A stretch of 64,000 nt of DNA, from NCBI GenBank assembly GCA_003254925.1, contig QANZ01016927.1, positions 94,084 to 158,083 of the forward strand, in the 5' to 3' direction. This document shows positions 35,360 through 50,495 of this stretch, in pieces. Numbering within the stretch: the first letter of the stretch is position 1; the number at the start of each line of letters is the position of its first letter. The notes beneath the pieces are model-generated. The model was not told where the DNA came from. It did not search any database and saw only the letters and a list, made by a program, of their open reading frames with translations. This DNA is from Chamaecrista fasciculata. Taxonomy: Eukaryota > Streptophyta > Magnoliopsida > Fabales > Fabaceae. Made by a program: the position numbers and the translations under genes.

Positions 35360-37329
35360 GGGTAAATTGCAATTTGGTACCCTGTGGTTAGGGGAGTTTC
35401 CCCTTTGGTACCCTGAAAGAAAAATTTTTGCATTGTGGTACCCCGTGGTTTGCTCCGTTAGCGATTTGGTACCCTGAGGTTTTTTTCTGTTAGGATTTAA
35501 CGGCAAATGTTAGTTAAAATGTCAAAAATCTCCCAAAAAGTCTTCTCTTATGCGTTTAAGTCCTTTCCCTTTACTAAAAGGGATCAAAACATAAAGAATT
35601 AATTATAAAAGGGTCTTTAGAATTCTAATATTATAGATTTTTCTCCTTTTCATAAGATTTCTTTTGAATAGGTCCTGATTTAATTACACTTTAATACCAA
35701 AAGTTTATGATCTTTATCAAAATAGTCCTTAGAACCTCAAAAGACAAATGAGCATCTATGATTTATCAAAAAATCCCTATATTCAACTACAATTTTCATT
35801 CAAGTACACTACAAACAAATCAAAACCCCCAAATTTTTTCAAAATCAAGCCCCACAAATCAAAAACCCTCTCAACAACAAAATCAACATCATCAACAACC
35901 AATTTCTTCATACCCTAAGGAATCAAAATTCAAAACTAAGGAATTCAATTTCTTCCTCAATTTTTCAAAATTTGGCATAATTGGTCCCTCGAAAGTTTTT
36001 TGTCCATTTTTCCGTTGAAAAAAAGAAAAAAATAAACTTTTATTTTGATCCCTCAATTTTCCAACAAATTTCACTGCTAGTCCCTCTTTAATTTCCATCC
36101 AATTTTTTCATTAACCTAAAGAAAAAATTGGTTTACATTCTCCAAAAGTTTTATTTTTTGAATTAAGGTCCTTTCTTTTTATAATAGGACTAAAATGTAA
36201 GAAAAAATGAATAAATTAAAATTTAAAATAATTTTGACCAAAAACCCACGCAAATTGGCTCTCCTTCTTCGATACCATCCCTTCCACTTCTTCGTCCCTC
36301 TCAATTCTCTGACGCCGCCACCGGAATCCGCCACCGACCTTGACTTCATCATCATCGCCGACTTTCTATTTACGCTTCCGCTCTCATCCTCAACCATCGC
36401 GCACTCAGAATCCTGTTCTGCTCCTCCCTTCCGATTGCTCTTCGGTGGCTTGAACATCGACAAAAACCACCTCGCCGACCTACTCCTGCTCAGACCGGCG
36501 GAATGCTTGGCCGTTGCGCCGCCATGATCAGATTCCCTCTCGGCGGCGTTGTAGCGCGATCTCGACCGGAGAAACAAAATGGCGAGGGACCTGAATCGCT
36601 TCAATCCGACGTCGGAGTCGCCGTCGAAGAGGTTATGAACGCCATTGAACTTGATTTGAGGATCTATCCCACGGTAGTGAGGGAAGAAGGAGAAGAAGAA
36701 CGATTCTGTGATTGGAGAAGAAGAACAGTCGATTTGGGTGGGTTCTTTTTATTTATTTTTTTTTGGGAAAATTGTTTCAAATTCGGACCAATTATGCCAA
36801 ATTTTAAAAATTTAAGGAAGAAATTGAATTCCTTAATTTTGAATTTTGATTCCTTAGGGTACGAAGAAATTGGTTGTTGATGATGTTGATTTTGTTAGAA
36901 GGATTTTGATTTGTGGGTCTTGATTTTGGAAAAATTTGGGGGTTTTGATTTGTTTGTAGTGTACTTGAATGAAAATTGTAGTTGAATATAGGGATTAAAG
37001 TGTAATTAAATCAGGACCTATTCAAAAGAAATCTTATGAAAAGGAGAAAAATCTATAATATTAGAATTCTAAAGACCCTTTTATAATTAATTATTTATGT
37101 TTTGATCCTTTTTAGTAAAGGGAAAGGACTTAAACGCATAAGAGAAGACTTTTTGGGAGATTTTTGACATTTTAACTAACATTTGCCGTTAAATACTAAC
37201 TAAAAAAAACCTCAGGGTACCAAATCGCTAACGGAGCAAACCACGGGGTACCACAATGCAAAAATTTTTCTTTCAGGGTACCAAAGGGGAACCGCCCCTA
37301 ACCACAGGGTACCAAATTGCAATTTACCC
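35360..37329. mobile_element. Pack-MULE-like element, long terminal inverted repeats, 9-bp TSD
   Basis: Perfect 9-bp target duplications (TTTAGATTT, 35351-35359 and 37330-37338) flank a 1970-bp element starting gggtaaattgcaatttggta and ending in the exact complement. The inverted repeats are unusually long: similarity continues from 35360 to about 35990 and from about 36775 to 37329. The unique centre (36180-36670) is GC-rich and gene-like. A 9-bp duplication and long arms fit a Mutator-like non-autonomous element. It is inserted in the outer foldback element. Confidence 0.85.
36179..36670 (-). pseudogene. captured gene-like fragment inside the Pack-MULE, family unknown
   Basis: A GC-rich minus-strand frame, open from about 36670 and with its first ATG at 36604, reads NGVHNLFDGDSDVGLKRFRS, then many Ser-Arg pairs (RSRSRYN, SRSRSARWFL), an acidic stretch and a Lys/Arg-rich end (KKWKGWYRRRRAN). 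Base composition contrasts sharply with the AT-rich arms, as in captured host sequence. I do not recognise the parent gene, and the frame runs out into arm-like AT-rich DNA. Confidence 0.45.
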
Positions 37330-37870
37330 TTTAGATTTTAGGGTTTTTAATAATTTTAAGGACTAAATTGAAATGTTTGAAAGAGTTTTGGGACACTTTA
37401 CAATTTTATTTTGAAGATTTGGTACTAAAATGAATGAAAATGATGAAAAAGAGGGAGAATTGAGAATAATGGAATAAAAATGGGTCAGCGACTCATAAGT
37501 GCAATGAGGAAATGTTGTTGTGTCACTTTTATATGACGTGGCAGTTTTTTTTAAGATAACGGACGATAATATGACGGAGGGACCTATTAGTATGGCGTTT
37601 TCAAAATTCAGAGAGCGGCTTGTACACTATGCAAAATTCAAGGACCTATCGATCAGAGCGTCCAAAATTTAGAGACCGAGTTCTAGTTTTCTCTCAAAAA
37701 AATCAATGACTTTTGACAACAATTAATAATTTAGGGGCTTTTGACCCAAAAATAAAAATTAGGGACTAAAATGTTTGTTTGTTCTTTTATATTAGATAGA
37801 AAATTTTTAAAAAATGCATATAAAATTATATTAAAATACTAATTAAAACATATATTTGAAAGTTTGATAC

Positions 37871-38198
37871 CATGACAAATTCCAAAAGTGTGGTCATCGT
37901 GCTACTGCGTTTACACGAATATTGGCCTTTGCCCATTCAGATGCCAAGTTCCTTGTGAGTTGGTCCATAGCTCCTGAATATAATAAAGTTGAACAGGTAC
38001 TATTAGAAGTTAATAAAACAATGGTTTATGAATTGTCATGCTAGACTATAACGGTTTAGGAATTGCTAGAAAAGATATACCTTTAGATGCTGGATAGCTT
38101 GCAAGTCCAGGCAAAGCTCTCACACCCAAAATGGAGGAGATATTGACAATGGTGCCATATCCTGATGCTTTTAGAAGTGGGTGTGCTACATTGTTTAC
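37871..38198 (-). pseudogene. SDR copy E: remnant with parts of exons 3 and 4
   Basis: Exon 3 remnant 38198-38081 (118 nt instead of 217) starts GTAAACAAT and jumps to AHPLLKASGYGT: a 99-nt in-frame deletion has removed the segment after VNN. It retains NISS but reads SYPASK, with Pro after the catalytic Tyr. Exon 4 remnant 37973-37871 lacks 10 nt at the Pro-Gly codons after NAVA, shifting the frame. Exons 1, 2 and 5 are absent nearby. The wording (LASEWAKANIRV) is closest to copy G. Confidence 0.8.
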
Positions 38199-39009
38199 CT
38201 AAAAGATAAAACAACTTATCAAGTCATCAACTCAAACACAAGCAACTACATTAACAATTTAGGGAAGATATATATAGAATAAACAAACAATTTGGTCCGT
38301 GAAAGATCATCGAGCTGACAACTCAGTCCTTAAAAAATTGAATTGTACAGTTTAGTCCCCTAAAAGATTAAAACGGTATACTAATTAGTCCTTTTATATA
38401 TGGACTAAAGAGTATACCGATTTAATCTTTGAGGGACCAAAGTGTAAAGATTGTAATCTTAATTGAAAGATTTGAAAAATCTTGGGAAATCTTTTAAGGT
38501 GACTTGTAGCCAGTTAGTTGCTAATTATTGGTGATAAGTATATCTTAATGGTTAAGGAATTAAGTATTTGGGCAATTATCCTAATGAGCCTAGGTTAAGT
38601 ACTCCTGATGGGCTAAGGTTTTGAGATACTTATAAATACATTAGTAGTTAGCTGAGGTGAGACGTGATCATAATCTCGATCAAACTCTTAGGGATGCTCA
38701 AATAGAGTTTGTGGATAAACCCAAATAAGGCAAAATCATTTGTGGATGAGTGCTTGGTGGTCCCTCATTGGTAGAACAATTGATTTGTGTACTAAATTTT
38801 TGGCATTAGAAAGAGACTGGTAAGACTATTTAAGCAGTGAAACCGACATCTGCATACATGATCTGACAAGTGATGATCAACTGATTTTCATAAATCTATC
38901 TCTTAGCAAAATTATTAGTGATAATTTTTAAGAGGAGCGATTTTACTTTATTCATGCCAGAAAGAACGAGAAAAACAGAACATGACTATAATGATATTAC
39001 ATAAAAGGC
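38199..39009. other. array spacer with a MITE-like repeat and an exon-5 relic
   Basis: A foldback repeat at about 38280-38460 (aacaatttggtcc / gagggaccaaagtg) is shared with 49140-49330. From about 38715 the sequence parallels 13895 onward: it is the left edge of the segment duplicated between units D and F. It includes the exon-5 relic at 38828-38873 (minus), which again ends ADVGFTA followed by TAA. Confidence 0.6.
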
Positions 39010-39440
39010 TAAAGTAAACTTTTGATCCCATAACTTATGCTCAAGTCTCAATTCAGTCCAATAACTTTTTTTGTTACACTTTTGGTCCCATATCTTTTGC
39101 GCAGGTTGCAGATTTGGTGTCATGTTGCACTTTTAGACCCACATCTTTGGGTCAGGTTGCAAAGTGAGTCTCATATCTTTTGGTCAGGTTGCAGAATTTC
39201 TCTCATATATTTGGGTCGGATGCAAAATTGGTCTCATATATTTGGATCTGGTGGGACTGACGGTAAAACTTTTTACAAAAATATGGTATCAATTCTACAA
39301 CCTAACCAAAAGATATGAGACCAAAAGTGATACGGGACGAAATCTAAAACTTTTTACAAAGATATGAGACCAAAAGTGCAACAAAAAAAAGTTATGAGAC
39401 CAAATTGAAACTTGACCAAAAATTATGGGATCAAAAGTAA
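39010..39440. repeat. foldback repeat, 'cttttggtccc' family
   Basis: Paralogous to 14190-14615, with the same position and flanks relative to exon 5 of the SDR unit. Arms: aaagtaaacttttgatccca on the left, its complement near 39425. Confidence 0.65.
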
Positions 39441-39891
39441 ACTTCGACCTATATAAAATGTGCAGTGATAATAATTAACATCATTCAAATTAATAAACTA
39501 TGCGGCATCAAGTGATTGAGTTCAACAATTCTTCACATTAAATTATCAACTCTGGCGCTATAATAAAATGGAAAAATAAAACCATTGAATTTAATTATAA
39601 TATAGCTCTTAAATCTTTATATTTAACTAAGATCTAAATATAAAAAAAAAAAAATTGTCATTTTCTCTCCAAGTTAAACTACATATGAAACATCTTATTC
39701 TTAATAATTTAGCGCTGAACTTTGAATGTCTTACATACAACAAATGCACACTATACAACAACCAAAGCCTTTTCCAATCAACTCTAAACTTAACTATTGA
39801 GAGTGGAGTATGATCCTAAATTTTTAGGCTCTTTATGAGCATAATAAAAGTCATTAGTTTCACTTCCACTGTTCTGCTTTAGGAAAATCAT

Positions 39892-42856
<2,965 letters not shown>

Positions 42857-43342
42857 TTTTGTTGTTGCCGAAAGTTGGAAGAAATTGTGTTGATTTTATA
42901 ACATTTGTTTCCCTCTTTTAAAGGGTACAGAAAGGAGATAGAAGAAAGAATTGAAATGTCGAAACCGATTAATATTGGAAAAAGAGATAATGCAACAATT
43001 TTCTTATTTCATAAATCATAAATTTCTTCTATTTCCTTGTTCAAAGCTATGAAGAAGTGTCCGAGTGTTTGTTCAACACGCATGCATTCACATGTGTCTT
43101 GACTCTTAGTCAAATAGACCAAACTCCTATTTTGGTCCTTCATGTTTACTTAAAGTTTTGTTTTGATCCTTTAAGGTTTTTTCGTTCCGTTTTGGTCTCT
43201 CATGTTTGCTCAAGGTTCCGTTTTGAATCTTCAAGTTTTTTTGTTCCGTTTTGGTCCCTCATGTTTTCAAAAAGTTTCACCTTTAGTCCTGGACTTTTTT
43301 CCATCCACTCTTTTGTTTAAAAAAAAAAAGAAAAAAACTAAC

Positions 43343-43379
<37 letters not shown>

Positions 43380-44268
43380 CTAACTTTCATCTCCTAACAA
43401 TTTTGCTATTTTGCATTAAGGCCTCTCCCTTTTGTATAAGAGAAAAATTGTTGGGAAATGAAAATTAGTTTTTTTTTCTTTTTTAACAGAGAAAAAGTGG
43501 ATTGAAAGAGTCATGGACTAGTGGTGGAGCTTTTTAGAAATTTGAGGGGCCAAAACATAACGAAAAAAATTTGAGGGACCAAAACAGAACTTCAAGTAAA
43601 TATGGGGGACCAAACAAAACTTCAAGAAAATATGAGGGACCAAAATAGAACTTTAACCTTATCAAATGTGTGTGTGAGAAAGAGATATGTGAAAGTGTAG
43701 TTTTGGTCCTTTATGTTTAAGTTGCAATCTAATCTTTTTTTTTTCTTCTTACAATTTTGGTCCTAGAAATTGTTTAAAAGTTTTACTGTTTGATGTCAAA
43801 CTAATTTTAAGTTTTAATTTGACTCTATTTATTGATAGTCTCAATTAAATAAAAAAAATCATCAAAACTAATTATCAGTTTTAAACTTGTCGTATTTAGA
43901 TAAGAAAGATATGATGACCAACTCGTTCTTCGATTATGAAATGAATGACCCACTTCTAAAGTTTAATTTGATATTATTTATTAACGTTAGAGAAAACAAC
44001 ACGTAGCGATGAATTCATTTCATTCAAATTTCCAATGAATAGTAGATGTTGTAATTCTTAATTTTTATTGATATCTATATTTTTTTAATATTATTTATGT
44101 TGAATAGTTTGTAATATTATCAATGATTATTTTAGATAAAATAAATAAAAGTCTATTTATGATGTATAATTAATTTAATATGTTAATAGATTAAATTAAT
44201 TATGTTTATATGATTGGTTTCATCAAAAGACATGAGAAGTCATTTTAAAAGGTTTCTATTAATAATTA
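42857..44268. other. upstream region of copy F and a large foldback repeat
   Basis: The first 50 bases match the copy D upstream region. At about 43105-43660 a foldback element carries ctcctattttggtccttcat on the left and the inverted form on the right, around a long A/T homopolymer centre (43318-43378). No gene seen from 43660 to 44268. Confidence 0.5.
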
Positions 44269-45384
44269 GGGTAAAATACAGGAAAGGTACCTGTGGTTTT
44301 GCCTAATCTCACTTTTATGACGTGTGGTTTCAAAAGTTGCACATTAGGTACCTGTGTGTTTCGCCGTTAAACAGAAGCAGTACTTGTGTAATTTTTCGTT
44401 AAATTTTTTACGGAAAAAGTAGTACTTGTGGTTTCAAAAGTTGCACATTAGGTACCTGTGGTTTTGCTGAAGCTTCATATTTTGAATTTAAACAATGAAA
44501 CAATGAAACCCAACACTCTCTTCATCTACATATTAGCTTCATATTTTGAACATTAAACAATGAAACCCAACACTCTCTTCATCTTCATCATCATCTTCTT
44601 CCCATAAACTCAACAAACCCTCATTTCTCATACGAATTTCAAATTCCACTCATCAAATTAAATAAAAAATCACACACACACACACACATAGATATACATT
44701 AATCAGAAATCACCCGAATTATCATCTCCAAATTTCTCGGTGGATTTTGAAGCAATTTCAAAGATTTAGGGTTTCTAATTTGATTTGATGAAATTAGGGT
44801 TGTTGAAATTGCAGATCAAAGAAGGTTTCTGTAATACCCCAAGGTACCATGTTAGACATTAGACTTAGCATTTGACTTAAAAGTAAATTGTGTAGTTAAT
44901 CTATAAGTCCTTATGAGCTTTTGGTTAAATTTTGAGAGCAACCTGACAAAAAAAATTTATCCGTATTTCATTTTAATTTTATTATAAGACACTTTTGAGT
45001 AAGAAATAATAAATTATAGATATAATATTTTTGAAAAGAAAATATATATTTGGAACTTACTATTTTCAATGAATCCAACAATATAATTTTTTTCAAAAAT
45101 CTCTATTTCTAGAACTTTTGAGTTTTAGGGACTGTTTTGAAAGAATTTAAATGTTTTTGGGCAATACTATGGATCTAGCCTCTTTTTCCTTGCATCAAAT
45201 TACTTTTTTGCCCCCCCAAATTTGGCCAAAATAGCAAAACAACCCTTTCTTTAACGAAAAATTACACAAGTACTGCTTCTGTTTAACGGCGAAACACACA
45301 GGTACCTTATGTGCAACTTTTGAAACCACACGTCGTAAAAGTGAGATTAGGCCAAACCACAGGTACATTTCCTGTATTTTACCC
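44269..45384. mobile_element. MULE-type non-autonomous element, 1116 bp
   Basis: Perfect 9-bp target duplications TAATAATTA (44260-44268 and 45385-45393). Ends are GGGTAAAATACAGGAAA and its complement, continuing as arms of about 150 bp with the repeated ggtacctgtggttt motif. The interior has a (CA)n microsatellite near 44675, no long ORF and no transposase. Confidence 0.88.
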
Positions 45385-45393
45385 TAATAATTA

Positions 45394-45820
45394 ATAGACA
45401 TATCATTTCATTTGAAAAGATACATCTATCAAGTGGTGTCTTTCAATTACTAATAGACACATCTTTTATTATGAAGAGATATAACTTTTAGATAGTGTCT
45501 ATTAGTAGTTAACAAACACATCTTTCAAATGAAAGGACATATCTTATGGATTATGTCTCTTGATCAATTATAAATAGTGATTCAAACGACACAAGATGTA
45601 AGACAATATTTACTATGAAATAGTATGTTAAGTTCAATTCATAGGCTTTGTTGTATCTTGGAAGGGGCTTGCTTAACTTTCCCCGATGTATAGACAATCA
45701 CTCTTTAAGGTAAGTGATTCATCACGCCTCAAAACCATCTATTAATTTCCATTCTTCCATTCATCTTTTTCTTCTATTTTATTATTATCAAACAATATAA
45801 TTTAATGATATAATTTTTTA

Positions 45821-45851
<31 letters not shown>

Positions 45852-46297
45852 GTGTCGTATGAAAATATAACATCATTTTCGGTAGCATGAGAGAGAGTAC
45901 TAGATGGCAAAATGCTGAAGAGACATGTGGTTCTCGATGGTCGAATATTGTGGCATAGGACCATATTACTCACCAAACAACGAGCCACTAGCTTAACTAG
46001 AGGTCATGAATGTGACTATCAATTATTAAGGAATTGAAGATGAAGATGTTGAATGACAAGTCATAAAATGTCTCATTGTATGAAAATTTGTGGATGATAT
46101 AAATGTAGTGAGTGCATTACGTATAGCTCTGAAATTGAATGCACCTTATTATCTTCATTAATAGGGGTCTTTACCAATATAATTTGACTACAATGGGATA
46201 GAGACAAACAATGATTTTAGTATTGGTACGCAATAAAATAGTCCTACATCAGATCAGATATAAGAAAATGACAAATTAAATTAAAGCATTGAATTAA
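45394..46297. other. intergenic DNA with (AT)n and a relic SDR promoter
   Basis: At 45395-45600 several short inverted and direct copies of an agacacatctttc-type motif occur. A (AT)n run lies at about 45828-45851. Bases 45900-46240 align with the upstream regions of copies A-C (agacatgtggttct, gagccactagctt, tgaaaatttgtgg, cattacgtatagctctgaaa), but no SDR exon follows on the minus strand until exon 5 of copy G's own unit. This looks like an orphan promoter of a lost copy. Confidence 0.5.
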
Positions 46298-46610
46298 TTA
46301 AGCAGTGAAACCGCCATCAGCATACATGATCTGACCAGTGCAGTGATGTAAGAAGCAGCAGGAAGGCAAAGGAAAGCAACAAGTGCCGAAATCTCTTTGA
46401 GTTCTCCTAAGCGACCCATAGGAGTAAGAGACCGTAATATATCTATGCCATCTTTCCCACCAGATTCATTCTGTAACATACAACACCTCACATACATTAT
46501 ATATATTAGGGACTTTTCATATCTAATGACAACGGAAATATATATGTGTTTAACATTTATAGTTATTCAGTGACTAAATAGTATATTTTTATTATTAAAA
46601 GATTAAATCG

Positions 46611-47273
46611 TAGGGGTGTTCAGCTGTTCGGGCCAACCCGCCAACCCGTAAGTTTGGATTGGTTTAGTTTGAGCTGGCGGGTTGGTTTGGTTTGAAAATT
46701 CCCAACCTGCAGTGGTTTGGGTTGGGCTGCGGGTTTCAAAAATTTGAGTCCGCTCAACCCAATCCAACCCAACCCGCGAGCCCCTCATTTATTGATCTTT
46801 CTTTTAATTTTAATATATATATAAATAAATAATAGTTAATATAATTATATAATATATATGACTCTTGAATTACTTTTTCCCCTTAACCTTAATGTTGCAT
46901 TAGTGACTTCACTCTCAATTAATCAAGTTTAACTTGTATACGCCAACTTCAACTTTTTTAGATGAGTATATATGACTTTTAATCATATTATTAATTCATA
47001 AATCATGATAATAAGACATTTTTTTCATCAAAATTCATTATGAAAAAATTGAAAGATAAAAAAATGGTAAAGTCAAGCATATTTTTGAAAAAAAATTGTT
47101 TGCGAATTGGAATAAGCCAGCCCGCCAACCCGTCCAACCCAACCCGCTACTGTTTGGTTTGGGCTGAAATATTTTTTTCCCAAAACCCAACCCAACCCAA
47201 TCCGCTATCAGAAAATTTCAGCCCAAACCAACTCGCCGTAAACTCAACCCAACCTAGCCCGCGAAAACCCCTA
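46611..47273. mobile_element. hAT-type non-autonomous element, 663 bp, in intron 4 of SDR copy G
   Basis: 8-bp target duplications TTAAATCG (46603-46610 and 47274-47281) flank ends TAGGGGTGTTC and its approximate complement AAACCCCTA. Eight-bp duplications and TAGGG(G/A)TG ends are characteristic of hAT elements. Subterminal regions are filled with cccaacccgc-type repeats in both orientations. No transposase. Confidence 0.88.
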
Positions 47274-47281
47274 TTAAATCG

Positions 47282-48830
<1,549 letters not shown>

Positions 48831-49139
48831 GACAATAACGGTTTATGAATTGCTAGAAAAGATATACCTTTAGATGCTGCATAGCTTGAAACTCCAGGCA
48901 AAGCTCTCAGACTCAAAATGGAGGAGATATTGACAATGCTGCCATATCCTGAAGCTTTTAGAAGTGGGTAAGTAGATTCAAAATTGGTTCCCATCACACT
49001 TGATACATCTTCACCGCTACAATCTGTGACTCCCTTAACTACAATTGTGGCAGCATTACCTAAAAAGTAAAACAACTTATCAAGTCAACTCAACTCAAAC
49101 GCAAGCAAGTACATTAACAATTTAGGGAAGAAATAAATA

Positions 49140-49751
49140 GAGTAAACAAACAATTTGGTTCCTGAAAAAACATCGAGCTAACAAATAGGTTCCTGAAAGA
49201 TTGAATTGTACAGTTTAATCTCTGAAAGATCAAAATAGTATACTAATTAGTCCTTTTTATGGACTAAATAGTATACCGGTTTAATCTGAGGGACCAAAGA
49301 GTATACTGCTTTGATATTTCAATGCTAAATGTGTATTTTAATCTTGCTCAAAGTGCAAATTTGGTATATCTTTGGATCAGGTCTCAATTTGGTCCCATAT
49401 ACTTTTTGTTCCAAATTTGGGTAAATTGCAGTATTGGTCATATATCTTTAGGTTAGGTTTAGAACTGGTCACATATATTTACAAAAGGATCAACTAACGA
49501 TTGATCCTTTTGCAAAGATATAGGACTAATTCTACAACCTAACCAAAAGATATGATACCAAAAATGATATGGGACCAAATTGAGACCTTTTGCAAGGATA
49601 TGGGACCAAAAGTACAACAAAAGAAGATACAGGACCAAATTGGGAATTGAGCAAAAGATATGAAACTAAATTTGCACTTTGGCCTTCAATTTTTCAACGA
49701 CTGAGTTGTTTGCTCGGTGATTTTTCAGGGACCAAATTGTTATTTTACTCA
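49140..49751. repeat. nested foldback repeats in intron 2 of SDR copy G
   Basis: The outer arms (gtaaacaaacaatttggttc, and the inverted gaccaaattgttattttact) enclose a member of the 'cttttggtccc' family (about 49335-49690). One MITE-like element has inserted into another. Confidence 0.6.
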
Positions 49752-50191
49752 AATAAAAATGTTCAAGTCTGCAAAGCTAACAAATTAAATAGACTTAAAA
49801 AACAAACAGAACAGAACATAACACACGAGATTCTTACAAGGATGTTGAGTTTTCCCTGAAATATGGAAGCAACAGTTTCCATTAGATTTTCACGTTGGAC
49901 ACGAGACAGAACATCACAAACTGATCCTGTTACAGTAAATCCTTTGCTTTCCCACTCTTTCAAACATTTATCAATGTCTTCTTGGTTACGTGAACAAACA
50001 TGAACAGCTGCTCCAAATTCTGCTAATTCTACCACTATGGCATGCCTAATTTAAATAAGTGAATAAAGATGAATCTTAAACAAGTAAAATACAACCAGAG
50101 ATGAACTTCAATATAAAGTTTAAGTAATAATCACCTACCCTATTCCTCTGGTTCCTCCTGTCACTAGAGCAGTCATACCACTCAGCGACCA

Positions 50192-50426
50192 AGTTAGAAC
50201 AGAGGACTAAATTGTATTTAGCTATAATTAGTTGGGTACTGTTCTGTAATTAGTCTGTGATATTATTTGTATTCTTATCATAGCTGTACACGTATAGCAT
50301 TTCTAGATTCTTCTATATTCTTCTGTGTAACAAATTCTGTTGATTGCTATATAAAATCTCACCTGGATAGAGTACTATCTCATCCAGAATTCCTTTCATC
50401 TTTTCCTTCTTTCATATTTTCACTCT
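50192..50426 (+). repeat. 5' LTR of the copia derivative
   Basis: 235 bp, identical to the 3' LTR. A TATA box (tatataaaa) lies at 50348-50356, so transcription would start shortly after it. Confidence 0.93.
50348..50356 (+). promoter_or_regulatory. TATA box in the 5' LTR
   Basis: tatataaaa, about 70 bp before the LTR end, in the position expected for the LTR promoter. The same box is present in the 3' LTR near 51419-51427, where it points towards the 5' end of copy G exon 1. Confidence 0.6.
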
Positions 50427-50492
50427 TGGTATCAGAGCCAGGTTCCGATCCTGGGACCTGTGGGTTATGGGCCCACCACGCTTCCGCTGCGC
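50427..50492 (-). other. 66-nt antisense copy of initiator tRNA-Met extending the primer-binding site
   Basis: Read on the minus strand, the 66 nt after the LTR fold as a tRNA. They contain a D-arm region starting GCGCAGCGGAAGC, an anticodon stem GTGGG/CCCAC around the 7-nt loop CCCATAA (anticodon CAT), a T stem CCAGG/CCTGG with loop ATCGGAA (AUCG replaces TUCG in eukaryotic initiators), the acceptor strand CTCTGAT, and ACCA. Only the 5' nine or so bases of the tRNA are missing. A normal primer site covers about 12-18 nt. It is not a tRNA gene: the acceptor stem is incomplete, the CCA is encoded, and it lies exactly between LTR and coding region. Confidence 0.9.
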
Positions 50493-50495
50493 AAA

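Larger units (their letters stand above)
33893..37691. mobile_element. foldback DNA element with captured ITPK fragment, hosting a nested Pack-MULE
   Basis: Left arm 33893-34240 and right arm 37335-37691 are inverted repeats of about 350 bp; both ends start gaaaacta, and the block ttttggacgctctga is shared. The inner end of the left arm is duplicated again at 34270-34470. Between the arms lie a gene fragment (34803-35190), a G-rich run of ggggtttggggtttt type, and a complete second element (35360-37329). No clear target duplication is visible at the outer ends, so the superfamily is open. Confidence 0.65.

Noticed and set aside
36179-36880. Overlapping plus-strand frames at 36207-36527 and 36503-36880
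   Set aside because: The second reads from GC-rich centre straight into the inverted-repeat arm. I preferred the minus-strand frame as more protein-like, but only weakly.
37871-38873. SDR copy E as a complete gene
   Set aside because: Exons 1, 2 and 5 are absent, exon 3 lacks 99 nt and exon 4 has a frameshifting deletion.
50427-50492. A functional tRNA-Met gene on the minus strand
   Set aside because: The 5' acceptor strand is missing, CCA is encoded and the segment sits exactly at the copia primer site; it is a copied primer.
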